Origin: Candidatus Avelusimicrobium cornigerorum
Lineage (GTDB): Bacteria > Elusimicrobiota > Elusimicrobia > Elusimicrobiales > Elusimicrobiaceae
Reading direction: 5' to 3'
Length of the DNA: 64,000 nucleotides
NCBI GenBank assembly: GCA_002309715.1
Contig: DBXW01000011.1
Coordinates: forward strand, 32,741 to 96,740
Part shown: one piece after another, positions 37,751-46,444 of the stretch
Numbering within the stretch: position 1 is the stretch's first letter
How the letters are laid out: every line of letters begins with the position of its first letter
The notes under the pieces: model-generated
The model's input: only the letters and a program-made list of their open reading frames with translations
Databases searched by the model: none
Told to the model about the DNA's origin: nothing
Program-made: the position numbers and the translations under genes

Positions 37751-39496
37751 TTATTTTTTTAGTTTCGTTTGCAACAACATATACTCTTTGATCATTTCCT
37801 GTGGTACATTGCCTGCACCAAGGCTTTTCATCCGGCGTTGGACTTCTTTGAGCCTTTTTTGCACGCCGTTTTGTTTCAATCTTTCCGCACACGTTTTGAT
37901 ATCACGCTGCGGTTCAAAATCTTCCGGAGTTTGCACAAGTTCCAACCTAACAAGTTCCTTTTGTAACGTGGGCACCTGCGCGGTGGCTTTTTCCAGCAAG
38001 GCTTGCCCGGTCAAATTTTCCTGTGCGCCCGCGCGTACTGCTTCAAACAAATGCCACGCGGCTGAAGAAGAAAAATCATCTTGTGTCAGTTCTTCACAGG
38101 CCGTTACTTGTTCGGGAGCCCGCAACAACCACGCTAACAAATCTTCTTCCGCCCCACTTAACATAGCGTTCGCCACCGGCTCCGGTTGGGCTTTTTTTAT
38201 CTGTCCCCCTGAAGTATACGATACCGTTTTTTTCAGCCGTGCCAACACCAATTGCTCATCAACTCCAATATGCTCGGCGACGTATTTGGCCCACTCTTGC
38301 CGGACAATTGCATCAGGCTGTTGGGTAATAATATCCGTCAGTTCCGTAACAGCGCGGCTTTTATCTTGTGCGCTAACCGGTTGGGGACACATTTCCAATT
38401 GCCGGCGCGTATGAAATGCAATAAAATCTTCGGCATTATCCAAAATTTTCTCAAAAGTCTCTTTGCCGTGTTTCGTAATAAATTCATCCGGATCCAAATT
38501 TTCCGGCAAGGAAGCCACTTTGACAAATAACCCTTGGTTAATAAGCACTAGCGAGCCGCGGGCAGCCGCTTTGCGCCCGGCCTCGTCCGGATCAAATAAC
38601 ACGATAACATTTTGAGTATAACGCTTAAGCAACCGCGCGTGTTCCTCGGTTAAACTCGTGCCTAACGGCGCTACGGCATAATCAACACCGGCTTGATGGC
38701 AACCTATAACGTCCATATATCCTTCCAAAAGGACGGCATGCCCTACTTTACGAATAGCCGGACCGGCAAAATTTAGCCCATATAAAACGTGCGATTTGGT
38801 AAACAAAACCGTTTCCGGCGAATTGAGATATTTTGGCTCTCCTTCGCCTAAAATCCGACCACCGAATCCTACCGTATCGCCCCGTTGGTTAATAATGGGA
38901 AACATCAAGCGGTTCCTAAAATAATCCCGCGGGCCGTAGTCGGTCAACACGCACAATCCGGCCTCTTTCAAATCCGTATCGCTATGCTCGGCAGCCTTGG
39001 CCGCGCGGACCAAATTATTGGGCTCGTTAAACGCTAAACCTAACTCAAATTTTTGGCACGTTTCCTTTGTCAAATTGCGGCTTTTTACATAGGCCCGTGC
39101 GTCAGTACCCTGAGCGGAAAATAAATTTTTGTGATAAAAACTTTTCGCAAAATCCATCACGTTACGCGCACGCGCGCGACGTTTTTCTTCCTCGCTGAGA
39201 TCTTGTGCCGGCCTATATTCCACTCCGGCAATACCCGCTAATTTTTCAAGCGCCTCGTGGAACGATAAATTTTCTATCCGCATCAGAAACTCAAAAATAT
39301 CGCCCCCCGCTTGACAACCGAAACAGTAGAAAAGGCCCTTTTCGCTACTACACGTAAAGGAAGGGGTTTTCTCGTGGTGAAACGGACAACAAGCCTTATA
39401 GGTTTTACCCGCACGTTTAAGGCTCGGTACGTATTGCCGGATAAATTCCACAATGTCCAGTTTCTCTTTAATTTGCTCTACGGTACTGTTGTTCAC
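37751..39496 (-). CDS. dnaG: DNA primase DnaG
   Basis: A 581-aa primase: N-terminal CHC2 zinc-binding domain (CCPFHHEKTPSFTCS and FYCFGCQAGGD), the RNA-polymerase domain (SRNLTKETCQKFELG, RNRLMFPI) and the TOPRIM fold (AVLLEGYMDVI and VLFDPDEAGRKAA). The C-terminal helicase-binding region is less conserved, as usual. It synthesises RNA primers at the replication fork. It lies between rpsU and rpoD on the same strand, the classic macromolecular synthesis operon. Confidence 0.96.
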   Translation of the reverse strand: MNNSTVEQIKEKLDIVEFIRQYVPSLKRAGKTYKACCPFHHEKTPSFTCSSEKGLFYCFGCQAGGDIFEFLMRIENLSFHEALEKLAGIAGVEYRPAQDLSEEEKRRARARNVMDFAKSFYHKNLFSAQGTDARAYVKSRNLTKETCQKFELGLAFNEPNNLVRAAKAAEHSDTDLKEAGLCVLTDYGPRDYFRNRLMFPIINQRGDTVGFGGRILGEGEPKYLNSPETVLFTKSHVLYGLNFAGPAIRKVGHAVLLEGYMDVIGCHQAGVDYAVAPLGTSLTEEHARLLKRYTQNVIVLFDPDEAGRKAAARGSLVLINQGLFVKVASLPENLDPDEFITKHGKETFEKILDNAEDFIAFHTRRQLEMCPQPVSAQDKSRAVTELTDIITQQPDAIVRQEWAKYVAEHIGVDEQLVLARLKKTVSYTSGGQIKKAQPEPVANAMLSGAEEDLLAWLLRAPEQVTACEELTQDDFSSSAAWHLFEAVRAGAQENLTGQALLEKATAQVPTLQKELVRLELVQTPEDFEPQRDIKTCAERLKQNGVQKRLKEVQRRMKSLGAGNVPQEMIKEYMLLQTKLKK

Positions 39497-39587
39497 AACA
39501 CAACCTGCTTATCGGTTACATTATAAGGCAAACAAGGCAATAGCCCGATACTTGCGTAAAGGACTATTGCCTGCAGTGCAGTCTACA

Positions 39588-39782
39588 TTAAAAACGTCTG
39601 CGTTTAGTACGGCGTGCGCGGCGTTGTGCTTCCTGCGATTTGATTTTGCGTTTTACGCTCGGAGGCATATACGTTTCGCGTCTTTTAATTTCGCGTAAGA
39701 TACCGTTTTTTTCGCACTCGCGTTTGAAGCGTTTGATTGCTTCTTCCAAGTGTTCGGCGTCTCTGACTTTTACGAAAACCAT
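39588..39782 (-). CDS. rpsU: 30S ribosomal protein bS21
   Basis: A 64-aa very basic protein. VFVKVRDAEHLEEAIKRFKR and the RRETYMPPSVKRK segment are bS21 signatures, ending in a run of Arg/Lys. The ATG at 39782 is preferred to the upstream GTG frame because AAGGTGGTG lies at good spacing and the protein then has the normal N-terminus. A TATAAT box at 39844-39839 may drive the rpsU-dnaG-rpoD operon. Confidence 0.92.
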   Translation of the reverse strand: MVFVKVRDAEHLEEAIKRFKRECEKNGILREIKRRETYMPPSVKRKIKSQEAQRRARRTKRRRF

Positions 39783-39852
39783 TACGTTGTTCACCACCTT
39801 CTACAACCGTAGTTTAAGATAAAAAAATCACTCTTTATATTATACCTTATTT

Positions 39853-40188
39853 TTACCCGGCCGGCCACAAAAACCGCCGCCCCGCCATCAGGTGGAAGTG
39901 CAAATGATCTACGCTCTGTCCGGCCCCTTTGCCGTTATTGGTAACAAGGCGAAAGTCTTTGAGATCAAACTGCTTGGCTAGTTTTTGGGCCACAAGCAAG
40001 ATTTTCCCCAATAAAAGGGCGTCTTTTTCGTCGGCTTCGGACAAACGCGCGATGTGTTTGCGCGGGATAATCAAAAGATGCGTCGGTGCTTGCGGGTTTA
40101 AATCTTTAAACGCCACCACGTCTTCATCTTCGTAGACAAGTTGGCTCTTTACCGAGCCGTCGGCAATACCACAAAATATACAGTTCAT
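39853..40188 (-). CDS. HIT-family protein (HinT-like)
   Basis: A 111-aa histidine-triad protein. NCIFCGIADGSVKSQLVYED is the standard HinT opening, and the triad is in HLHFHLMAGRRF. HinT enzymes hydrolyse nucleoside phosphoramidates or AMP-lysine. TGCTATAAT (40203-40195) is followed by 6 nt and the ATG, with no ribosome binding site, so the message is probably leaderless. The C-terminus is truncated to WPAG, which is normal for this length class. Confidence 0.9.
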   Translation of the reverse strand: MNCIFCGIADGSVKSQLVYEDEDVVAFKDLNPQAPTHLLIIPRKHIARLSEADEKDALLLGKILLVAQKLAKQFDLKDFRLVTNNGKGAGQSVDHLHFHLMAGRRFLWPAG

Positions 40189-40194
40189 AATTTT

Positions 40195-40203
40195 ATTATA
40201 GCA
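40195..40203 (-). promoter_or_regulatory. extended -10 promoter of the HIT gene (TGCTATAAT)
   Basis: A perfect TATAAT with TGC upstream ends 6 nt before the ATG at 40188. Confidence 0.65.
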
Positions 40204-40220
40204 AAGCGATTGGGGTTTGC

Positions 40221-41549
40221 CTAGTCGCGCGGACCGTCATCTGGGGCGGCAAATAGTTCCCCCGCCTGTTGCGCAACCGGAAGCGTATTATCCTTTAGTC
40301 CGTTATAATTATATCCGGTCCGTTTTAACAGCCGCGCATTTTCTTTGGTAGGCGGCACTTCGTATATATTGACAATGCGTTGGGCTACCGGCAAAATGGC
40401 CCCTTTATTGCCGTCAATGTGTCCGCGGGCTACTTTGACGGACTCGGCCGCGTTGTTAATAGCCTGTTCGGCCTTGGCAAAATTCACCAAAAAATCGTTA
40501 AATTTTTCCATCAGTTTTAAAATATCTTCTTTTAGATCGTCCATATACTCGTGTTGTTTATCAATATCCCACAATTTATCCACCATTTTAAGCGTACTCA
40601 TCAGTGACGTTGCCGACACGAGCGCAATATTATTTTTCCACGCTTCGCTCAAAATATCCGGATCGGCTTCCACGGCGGCAAGTAACGCGCTTTCGGGGTA
40701 AACAAACATCAACGTATAGTCCGGCTGAATTTTTTCGCCCTGATCTTGGAATTTTTTATAGTATTTTTTGGCACTTAAATCTTTGATCGTTTTTTTGACA
40801 TCTTTGACGTGTTCGTTTAGCGCGTCTTTTTTCTCTTTGGGATCTTGCGCGTTAAAATAATGCACGTAATGGTTAAAAAGCGTTTTGGCATCCACCACAA
40901 TCCACCGATCTCCCGGCAAGGCAATTTGCACATCCACGCGTTTGCCTTCGTCGGACACTTGTTGGAAGTAATCAATGCCTTCCTTCATGGCCGCCGCGTC
41001 TAAAATACGTTTTAAGGTTTCTTCCCCCCAACTGCCGCGCACGATTGATTCGCCTTTAATAGCATTGGTTAAATGCACGGCGCTTTGGTCAATTTTCTCG
41101 GTAGATTTTATCACGCCTTCCAACCCTTTTTCCAACCGGGCTTGGGCGGCGGTATGTTGGCGCTCCATATCGTCTACCTTCTTAACAAAATTTTCCAAAT
41201 CTTGGCGCAAGGGAGCCAACACTTCGGCATTTTTGGTTTCCAGGCCTTTGGTTTTATCCTCTAAAATTTTGCCGGCCACCTCGCGAAATTCCGTCTTGTA
41301 CGTGGCAGAAAGTTCTTTAAAATTTTTATCAATCAGTTCTTTTTCGCGTTTTAAACTGCGGTTTTCTTCTTCCAGATGGGCTTTATCAACGGCTAACGTT
41401 TCCTGGTTTTGACGCAACTGCATCAACTGCGGTTCCAAGGCACTTAAACGTACATTTTCCGCCAGCGCCGTTTTGGCACGCGCCGATTGCCATAAATAGA
41501 CAAGTCCCCCACCTACTAATACTCCGATTATCATGGCTAAAATTATCAT
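40221..41549 (-). CDS. rmuC: RmuC-family protein
   Basis: A 442-aa protein: N-terminal membrane anchor (ILAMIIGVLVGGGLVYLWQS), a long coiled coil to about residue 150, and the C-terminal RmuC domain. RGSWGEETLKRIL, RWIVVDAKTLFNHYVHYF and LMFVYPESALLAAVEADP are its hallmarks, with nuclease-superfamily-like residues. RmuC limits short inverted-repeat recombination in E. coli; the biochemical activity is not well established. An AAGGAG site fixes the start. Confidence 0.9.
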   Translation of the reverse strand: MIILAMIIGVLVGGGLVYLWQSARAKTALAENVRLSALEPQLMQLRQNQETLAVDKAHLEEENRSLKREKELIDKNFKELSATYKTEFREVAGKILEDKTKGLETKNAEVLAPLRQDLENFVKKVDDMERQHTAAQARLEKGLEGVIKSTEKIDQSAVHLTNAIKGESIVRGSWGEETLKRILDAAAMKEGIDYFQQVSDEGKRVDVQIALPGDRWIVVDAKTLFNHYVHYFNAQDPKEKKDALNEHVKDVKKTIKDLSAKKYYKKFQDQGEKIQPDYTLMFVYPESALLAAVEADPDILSEAWKNNIALVSATSLMSTLKMVDKLWDIDKQHEYMDDLKEDILKLMEKFNDFLVNFAKAEQAINNAAESVKVARGHIDGNKGAILPVAQRIVNIYEVPPTKENARLLKRTGYNYNGLKDNTLPVAQQAGELFAAPDDGPRD

Positions 41550-41654
41550 AAAAAATTCTCCTTTTGTTTATTGTACAAACTTTTTAGTGAGAAAAAATTT
41601 AAAAAGTTTTATAAAATAAAAGGGTATCTAACTTACTTATTAAAGGAGTGTTGT

Positions 41655-41972
41655 ATGAAAAAACTGGTTTTATTATCTGCTGCTGCCTTGTGTGCCGGTT
41701 GTATGGCCACCGGGAACAGTTCCCAAGACTCTACCGCCAAAATGGCCGGGCAAACCATTACGCTGGAACAAGCATTGGAAAAATCTGCCCAAACCCGCGA
41801 AAAATTGTTGGAAGCCAAACAACAATACCAACAAGCCAAAATAGCGGCGGAAGTAGCCAGCGGCCAAAAGACAGCCTCTCAAGCCGCACAGGACCAAATC
41901 CAACAGCAACTTGACTCGGCTAAAAAGCAATTAAAAAGCGAAAAAGAAGCCTGGGCTGAATTGTTGAAATAA
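41655..41972 (+). CDS. small coiled-coil lipoprotein
   Basis: A 105-aa protein with a signal peptide and lipobox (ALCAGC), followed by a Gln/Ala/Lys-rich helix of about 80 residues (LEQALEKSAQTREKLLEAKQ, then further heptads). The ATG at 41655 follows AAAGGAG. The layout recalls short Lpp-like or BamE-unrelated structural lipoproteins that could tether the envelope. No enzymatic domain is present. The terminator at 41985 follows directly. Confidence 0.75.
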   Translation: MKKLVLLSAAALCAGCMATGNSSQDSTAKMAGQTITLEQALEKSAQTREKLLEAKQQYQQAKIAAEVASGQKTASQAAQDQIQQQLDSAKKQLKSEKEAWAELLK

Positions 41973-41984
41973 GTTTTTACATCT

Positions 41985-42018
41985 AAAAAATTCCCCCGGT
42001 TTAGCCGGGGGAATTTTT
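41985..42018. terminator. intrinsic terminator, convergent genes
   Basis: AATTCCCCCGG-TTTA-GCCGGGGGAATT with A and T runs lies between the lipoprotein gene and the converging TPR gene at 42033. Confidence 0.87.
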
Positions 42019-42032
42019 ATTTTCATACTCTT

Positions 42033-43289
42033 TTACTTATTCAATCTGTCTAACCGGCTCTGGGCCCCGGAAGCCTGTTTACTGGTAGGGAATTGCAGAA
42101 TCAATTTCTTATATATTTCTTGAGCCTGGGCAGTTTTTCCTTGTTTTTCGTAAGCGTTACCCAACTCATACATTAGCGGAGCGGTCTCCGGCTGACCGGG
42201 TGCCAACAAAATAGCCTTTTCCAACGATTGTGTATATTTCCCTTCGTCTTTTAAGCGTTTGCGGGCGATTTTTGCCGCTTCTTGCAACGATTGGACCGCC
42301 TGTTTTTTAGACAAGTTAGATAACACGGCCGCTTGGTGCAACACATTATAGGCTTGTTCATATTGCTTTGTTTTTAAATATATATCCGCCTTGCCGCGAT
42401 AAGCCTCGTTAACGGCCGTTACATCTCCTAATAATTCTATGGCCTTATCGTAGTTAATAAGTGCGCTATCGTACTGCTTATTATTTTCATCTAAAATAGC
42501 CATGTGCTTATACACAATTCCCCGTTCCGATGATTTGGGATACAACCGCAATACCGTGGTATAAGCATTGAGGGCGGCGTCTGTATCTTTTAAATTATCG
42601 GCATAAATATCGCCGATTAAACGCAAACTGGCCGCCTTATAAGGGGAGTTCGGATACAGCGCATCCGCTTTTTTATATTGGGCAATAGCGGCCCAATAAT
42701 TGCCGTTTAAGCGGTGCAAATCTCCGTACCAAAGTTCGGCTTCGTTGTTACCGGGGAAATCAGGGTAACGTACAAAAAAGCGTTCAAAGGCTTGGACGGC
42801 GGCCGGGTAAAAATTTTTCCCGCTTAATTTAGAAAACACGTATAAACTGTCCGCCTCTTGCATTTGCGGCATAGTGGCAATGGAGTTAACCCCTTTGTCA
42901 AAAAAATCCTTGGCCGTCTGGCGAGAATTTTTATCCAGTCCGTTTAAAGATTCATCCAAACCGGATTGCAGAGAAGCCACCTCTACTTGCGGAAACATAT
43001 ACCGCAGTTGAAGTAGCGTTACAAAAGCAGCGCCGTGCTCTTGGGCTTTGGCAAGTAACCGCGCTTGCAACAAGCGTGCCGTCGGGACAGAGCCATCTTT
43101 TTCGTGTTGCAACACCCACGTATTGAGTCCTTCGGCCAAAGACAAAGCGTACGCGCGAGTTTCCCGCGTACTTTTGACGGGAAAAGAACTAAGTTCTTTT
43201 TTATAAAAATTAAGTGCTTCTTGAGCATCTGCTGCCCACACATTTACACTAAAAACACCGAGTAAAATAATGAGTCCTAATTTTTTCAT
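42033..43289 (-). CDS. exported TPR protein (YbgF/BamD-like repeats)
   Basis: A 418-aa protein with a signal peptide (MKKLGLIILLGVFSVNVWA), then TPR/Sel1-like repeats. Units such as AELWYGDLHRLNGNYWAAIA, AYRGKADIYLKTKQYEQAYN and the C-terminal YELGNAYEKQGKTAQAQEIY show the TPR spacing with Tol-Pal-associated-like pattern. The start at 43289 is preferred over the upstream one that would overlap yajQ. It directly follows yajQ (4-nt gap). It probably works in envelope assembly; the partner is unknown. Confidence 0.75.
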   Translation of the reverse strand: MKKLGLIILLGVFSVNVWAADAQEALNFYKKELSSFPVKSTRETRAYALSLAEGLNTWVLQHEKDGSVPTARLLQARLLAKAQEHGAAFVTLLQLRYMFPQVEVASLQSGLDESLNGLDKNSRQTAKDFFDKGVNSIATMPQMQEADSLYVFSKLSGKNFYPAAVQAFERFFVRYPDFPGNNEAELWYGDLHRLNGNYWAAIAQYKKADALYPNSPYKAASLRLIGDIYADNLKDTDAALNAYTTVLRLYPKSSERGIVYKHMAILDENNKQYDSALINYDKAIELLGDVTAVNEAYRGKADIYLKTKQYEQAYNVLHQAAVLSNLSKKQAVQSLQEAAKIARKRLKDEGKYTQSLEKAILLAPGQPETAPLMYELGNAYEKQGKTAQAQEIYKKLILQFPTSKQASGAQSRLDRLNK

Positions 43290-43293
43290 ACAC

Positions 43294-43788
43294 TTACCTG
43301 TAGTTCGTAAATTGGAGTTCCACCCCAAAATCTTGTCCGCGCAAAAGAGTCATCGTGTTTTGCAATTCGTCTTTGGATTTAGATGATACGCGTAATTGGT
43401 CTCCCTGAATAGACGCACTTACTTTCAGTTTTGCATCTTTAATGACTTTGGAAATTTGTTTGGCTTTTTCCGAGGGGATACCTTGTTGTATTTTAACGGT
43501 TTGTTTGGCATTTCCGCCAAGGGCCGATTCTATTTTTTGCGGGAGCATATTTTTAAGCGGGATACCGCGCTTAGCGATACGCGTAAAAATAATATCACGC
43601 AGGGTATTTACTTTGAACTCGTCGGCAGAAGCAAGTTTCAATTCGTTATCTTTTTGATTCAGTTCAATAGAAGAAGAGGTGCCTTTAAAATCGTAGCGGT
43701 TGGCAATCTCTTTATTCGCGGCGGTAACTGCCTCGTTGATAATGTTTAAGTCCACCTTGGATACCACATCAAAACTATAATCAGCCAT
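43294..43788 (-). CDS. YajQ-family nucleotide-binding protein
   Basis: A 164-aa protein of the YajQ (DUF520) family. MADYSFDVVSKVDLNIINEA, NRYDFKGTSSSIELNQ, and the C-terminal VSSKSKDELQNTMTLLRGQD block are the family core. Members bind nucleotides or RNA, and one in Xanthomonas binds cyclic di-GMP. The start at 43788 follows AAGGAGGGCC, and the longer frame lacks this site. It is likely cotranscribed with the TPR gene downstream. Confidence 0.93.
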   Translation of the reverse strand: MADYSFDVVSKVDLNIINEAVTAANKEIANRYDFKGTSSSIELNQKDNELKLASADEFKVNTLRDIIFTRIAKRGIPLKNMLPQKIESALGGNAKQTVKIQQGIPSEKAKQISKVIKDAKLKVSASIQGDQLRVSSKSKDELQNTMTLLRGQDFGVELQFTNYR

Positions 43789-43908
43789 AAGGCCCTCCTT
43801 ATTTTTTTCGGCTTGCGCCGGAAGATTTCCTATATTATATCTTTTTTTGTACAATAGTTTTAGCGCGTAGCCGGCTTGCCCGGTGCGCAATTTAACGGAG
43901 GAGAACCT

Positions 43909-43965
43909 GTGTGTGCCGGTAAAATCGGTGCATATAAAAGCGTATGTATATTAAAACTCGTTTAA
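43909..43965 (+). CDS. possible 18-codon leader ORF before the nucleoside transporter
   Basis: GTG at 43909 follows a strong GGAGGAGAACCT site and opens an 18-residue frame (VCAGKIGAYKSVCILKLV). It overlaps the transporter start at 43944 in another frame and ends at 43965. The transporter itself has no ribosome binding site and cannot start earlier (in-frame TAA at 43935). Translational coupling through this frame would explain its expression. It is a small candidate, not proven. Confidence 0.4.
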   Translation: MCAGKIGAYKSVCILKLV

Positions 43966-45242
43966 CCGTCATGAATTTCCTTCAGTTTGCCGTATGGGGT
44001 GCCTATTTAACGTCTATGGGCACGTTTTTGGCAAGCGCCGGGCTGGCCGAGCATATTGGTTGGTTCTATGCAGTACAAGGGTTTGTTTCCTTGTTTATGC
44101 CGGCTGTCATCGGCATCGTGGCCGACCGTTGGGTTCCCGCCCAAAAAATGCTTTCGTTATGCCACTTTTTAGCGGCTCTATTTATGGCCGGGGCGGCTTA
44201 TTACGGCTCACAAACGAGCATTAACTTTTCTTGTTTATTTACCTGCTACACCTTAAGTGTAGCGTTTTATATGCCCACGCTCGCGCTTTCCAATTCGGTA
44301 GCGTATACGGCACTTCGCCAACAAGGGTTGGATACCGTCAAAGTGTTCCCGCCGATTCGCGTATTCGGTACGGTAGGTTTTATTTGCGCCATGTTGACAA
44401 CGAACTTTGCCGGCTTTCAGGGCAGTTATGTGCAATGGTATTTTTCCGCTATATTAGGCGTTATTTTGGCGGCGTATTGTTTGACGTTGCCGGCTTGCCC
44501 GGTGGCACAAGGGGAAGCCAAAACACTCAGCGAAGCGTTGGGATTAAAAGCGTTTGCGTTATTCAAAGAAAAGAAAATGGCGATTTTCTTTATCTTCTCC
44601 ATGCTTTTGGGGATGTCCTTGCAAGTAACCAACGGATTTGCCGGACCGTTTATTACCGGGTTTAATTCTCTGGACGGTTTTACCGGCTCATGGGGTGCAA
44701 ACAATGCCAACGCGCTGATTTCGCTTTCGCAAATGTCAGAAACGCTTTGTATTTTGTTAATTCCGTTCTTCTTAAAACGTTACGGTATTAAAAAAGTAAT
44801 GCTTATCAGTATGTTTGCGTGGGTACTACGTTTTGGTTTTTTAGGACTTGGCAACCCGTCTACGGCTTTGGGCATTGTGCTTTTAGTGGCGTCTATGATC
44901 GTATACGGTGTGGCGTTTGACTTCTTTAACATTTCCGGCTCTTTGTTTGTGGACCAGGAAACCGACGCTTCCATCCGTTCCAGCGCACAGGGTGTATTTA
45001 TGCTGATGACAAACGGTTTCGGCGCGGCGATTGGTTCTCTCGCGGCGCAGAAGGTGGTAAATTGTTTAGTCATCTCCCACCAAAACCCGGCACTGATGGT
45101 AAACGGGGTTTATCCGCCGGATGTTTCGCAAGTGATTATGCACGGTTGGAGTAGTGCGTGGTTTGTATTTGCGGGTTTTGCGCTGGTGGTGGCAATACTG
45201 TTTGCTATCTGCTTTAAATACAAACACGTTCAAGAGGCATAA
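43944..45242 (+). CDS. nupG: nucleoside:H+ symporter, NupG-like MFS transporter
   Basis: A 432-aa inner-membrane protein with about 12 hydrophobic segments. The opening RLTVMNFLQFAVWGAYLTSM, the GIVADRWVPAQK loop and the FDFFNISGSLFVDQETDASI stretch are typical of the nucleoside:H+ symporter (NHS) group that includes NupG and XapB. It imports nucleosides using the proton gradient. The specificity is inferred. The ATG at 43944 lacks a ribosome binding site; see the leader frame at 43909. Confidence 0.88.
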   Translation: MYIKTRLTVMNFLQFAVWGAYLTSMGTFLASAGLAEHIGWFYAVQGFVSLFMPAVIGIVADRWVPAQKMLSLCHFLAALFMAGAAYYGSQTSINFSCLFTCYTLSVAFYMPTLALSNSVAYTALRQQGLDTVKVFPPIRVFGTVGFICAMLTTNFAGFQGSYVQWYFSAILGVILAAYCLTLPACPVAQGEAKTLSEALGLKAFALFKEKKMAIFFIFSMLLGMSLQVTNGFAGPFITGFNSLDGFTGSWGANNANALISLSQMSETLCILLIPFFLKRYGIKKVMLISMFAWVLRFGFLGLGNPSTALGIVLLVASMIVYGVAFDFFNISGSLFVDQETDASIRSSAQGVFMLMTNGFGAAIGSLAAQKVVNCLVISHQNPALMVNGVYPPDVSQVIMHGWSSAWFVFAGFALVVAILFAICFKYKHVQEA

Positions 45243-45251
45243 AATACCCCC

Positions 45252-45280
45252 TTGAAATTTTTACGTTTTAAAGTTAAACT
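45252..45280 (+). promoter_or_regulatory. promoter of the first pilin gene (TTGAAA-17-TAAACT)
   Basis: TTGAAA (45252-45257), 17 bp and TAAACT (45275-45280) lie 31 nt before the ATG at 45312. An AAGGAGG site sits between. Confidence 0.6.
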
Positions 45281-45311
45281 TTAATAGAAGGTTATGAAGG
45301 AGGACTTACGT

Positions 45312-45761
45312 ATGAAAAAAGGTTTTACGTTGATTGAATTGTTAGTAGTTGTACTAATTATCGGTATTTTGGCAGCGGTAGCATTGCCGCAATACCGCCG
45401 GGCCGTTCAAAAAGCCCGCTTGTCACAAATAGATGTGATTTTAGATTCCGCTAAAAAAGCAACGGAAGCGTATATGTTGGCGCACGGTACACCAACTTCA
45501 ACGGTTATGTTTACCGGGGTTGACAGTGTAGCCGATATTGATATTTCCCAAAATTGCGAAGAGGGTGGCTCACAATGCTATACTAAAGCGGGTGGAATTA
45601 AACTATCTTGTGAAAGTGACGGTTCTTGTAATTTAAACCTTGATACGGCTGAGACCGGTCCGGGTGCCAATGACCAATGGCTAGATGGAGCGTTTATAGA
45701 GTTTAAGCGCGATCCTGCTACCCATGCGTGGTACGTGGATAACATACAAGGTCTTGAGTAA
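45312..45761 (+). CDS. type IV pilin-like protein (GspG/PilE type)
   Basis: A 149-aa prepilin. The N-terminal KKGFTLIELLVVVLIIGILA is a class III signal with cleavage before Phe and the conserved Glu5, followed by the hydrophobic spine helix and PQYRRAVQKAR. The globular part has two Cys pairs. The ATG at 45312 follows AAGGAGGACT. Three such genes lie within 1.7 kb, each with its own promoter and/or terminator, a hallmark of Elusimicrobium-like genomes. It may be a pilus or pseudopilus subunit. Confidence 0.88.
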   Translation: MKKGFTLIELLVVVLIIGILAAVALPQYRRAVQKARLSQIDVILDSAKKATEAYMLAHGTPTSTVMFTGVDSVADIDISQNCEEGGSQCYTKAGGIKLSCESDGSCNLNLDTAETGPGANDQWLDGAFIEFKRDPATHAWYVDNIQGLE

Positions 45762-45776
45762 TTTTACAAACACACT

Positions 45777-45811
45777 AAAAAGCCCCGCGAGTGATTCCGC
45801 GGGGCTTTTTT
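45777..45811. terminator. intrinsic terminator, convergent pilin genes
   Basis: AAAGCCCCGCG-AGTGATT-CCGCGGGGCTTT with A and T runs lies between two converging pilin genes. Confidence 0.87.
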
Positions 45812-45826
45812 ACTTGAGTAAATTTA

Positions 45827-46312
45827 TCAACCGTCTATTTCGTACTCGGTAGTACTATCCCCGTTTAACGGCTCACCCAAGGCTTCGCATATCCAATCGT
45901 ATTTTGCTTCGCCTCCGGCCGCCGGGCCCTTAACACACGTCATCGTATCTCTGCCGTAAGTGTTATCCCCATAATAAAACCGGAAAGCGTAATAGCGATT
46001 ATTCCCGACCGCACGCTGCGCTTGCACATACGCCGGGTCAAACGTATAACAAAATTTACCGATACAATCGTTCACATCCGCATCAAAAAAAGATACGTCT
46101 AATCCCTTTAACCGGGTAGGTGCCACCGAGGTGGCCGCTTTCTGCCGTTTGGCCGAGTCGTAAATACTTCTTAAACTCACCATCGCGTCTGTTGCTTCGG
46201 CGCGCTCAATAGACCGGCGGTACTGCGGCAACGCAATAGACGTCATAATACCGATAATAAGTACAACGGCTAAAAGTTCAATCAATGTAAAACCTTGTTT
46301 GTTTCTTTGCAT
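45827..46312 (-). CDS. type IV pilin-like protein
   Basis: A 161-aa prepilin with MQRNKQGFTLIELLAVVLII, cleavage before Phe and Glu5, then PQYRRSIERAEATDAMVSLR as in the neighbouring pilin. The globular domain has four Cys and a different sequence, so the genes are diverged paralogues. AGGAG precedes the start, and a TTGAAA-17-TATACT promoter lies at 46359-46331. Shared assembly genes (PilB, PilC, PilD) are not in the window. Confidence 0.88.
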   Translation of the reverse strand: MQRNKQGFTLIELLAVVLIIGIMTSIALPQYRRSIERAEATDAMVSLRSIYDSAKRQKAATSVAPTRLKGLDVSFFDADVNDCIGKFCYTFDPAYVQAQRAVGNNRYYAFRFYYGDNTYGRDTMTCVKGPAAGGEAKYDWICEALGEPLNGDSTTEYEIDG

Positions 46313-46330
46313 AGTTTTCTCCTTTTAGTT

Positions 46331-46359
46331 AGTATATCGGTTTTTACCGTTTTTTTCAA
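46331..46359 (-). promoter_or_regulatory. promoter of the second pilin gene (TTGAAA-17-TATACT)
   Basis: On the minus strand TTGAAA (46359-46354), 17 bp and TATACT (46336-46331) lie 18 nt before the ATG at 46312. It is an unusually good match. Confidence 0.75.
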
Positions 46360-46384
46360 ATTTTTCCAACCCTATATGAAAAAG

Positions 46385-46412
46385 TTTACAAGTAATGAAA
46401 AAAAGATATAAT
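46385..46412 (+). promoter_or_regulatory. promoter of the third pilin gene (TTTACA-16-TATAAT)
   Basis: TTTACA (46385-46390), 16 bp and TATAAT (46407-46412) lie 32 nt before the ATG at 46445. CGAGG lies between. Confidence 0.7.
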
Positions 46413-46444
46413 GGAAGTAGTTATCCTATATATACGAGGTTTTT

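Noticed and set aside
37788..38414. 208-aa plus-strand frame opposite dnaG
   Set aside because: Antisense shadow of the primase gene; Ser/Cys-rich composition is typical of such shadows.
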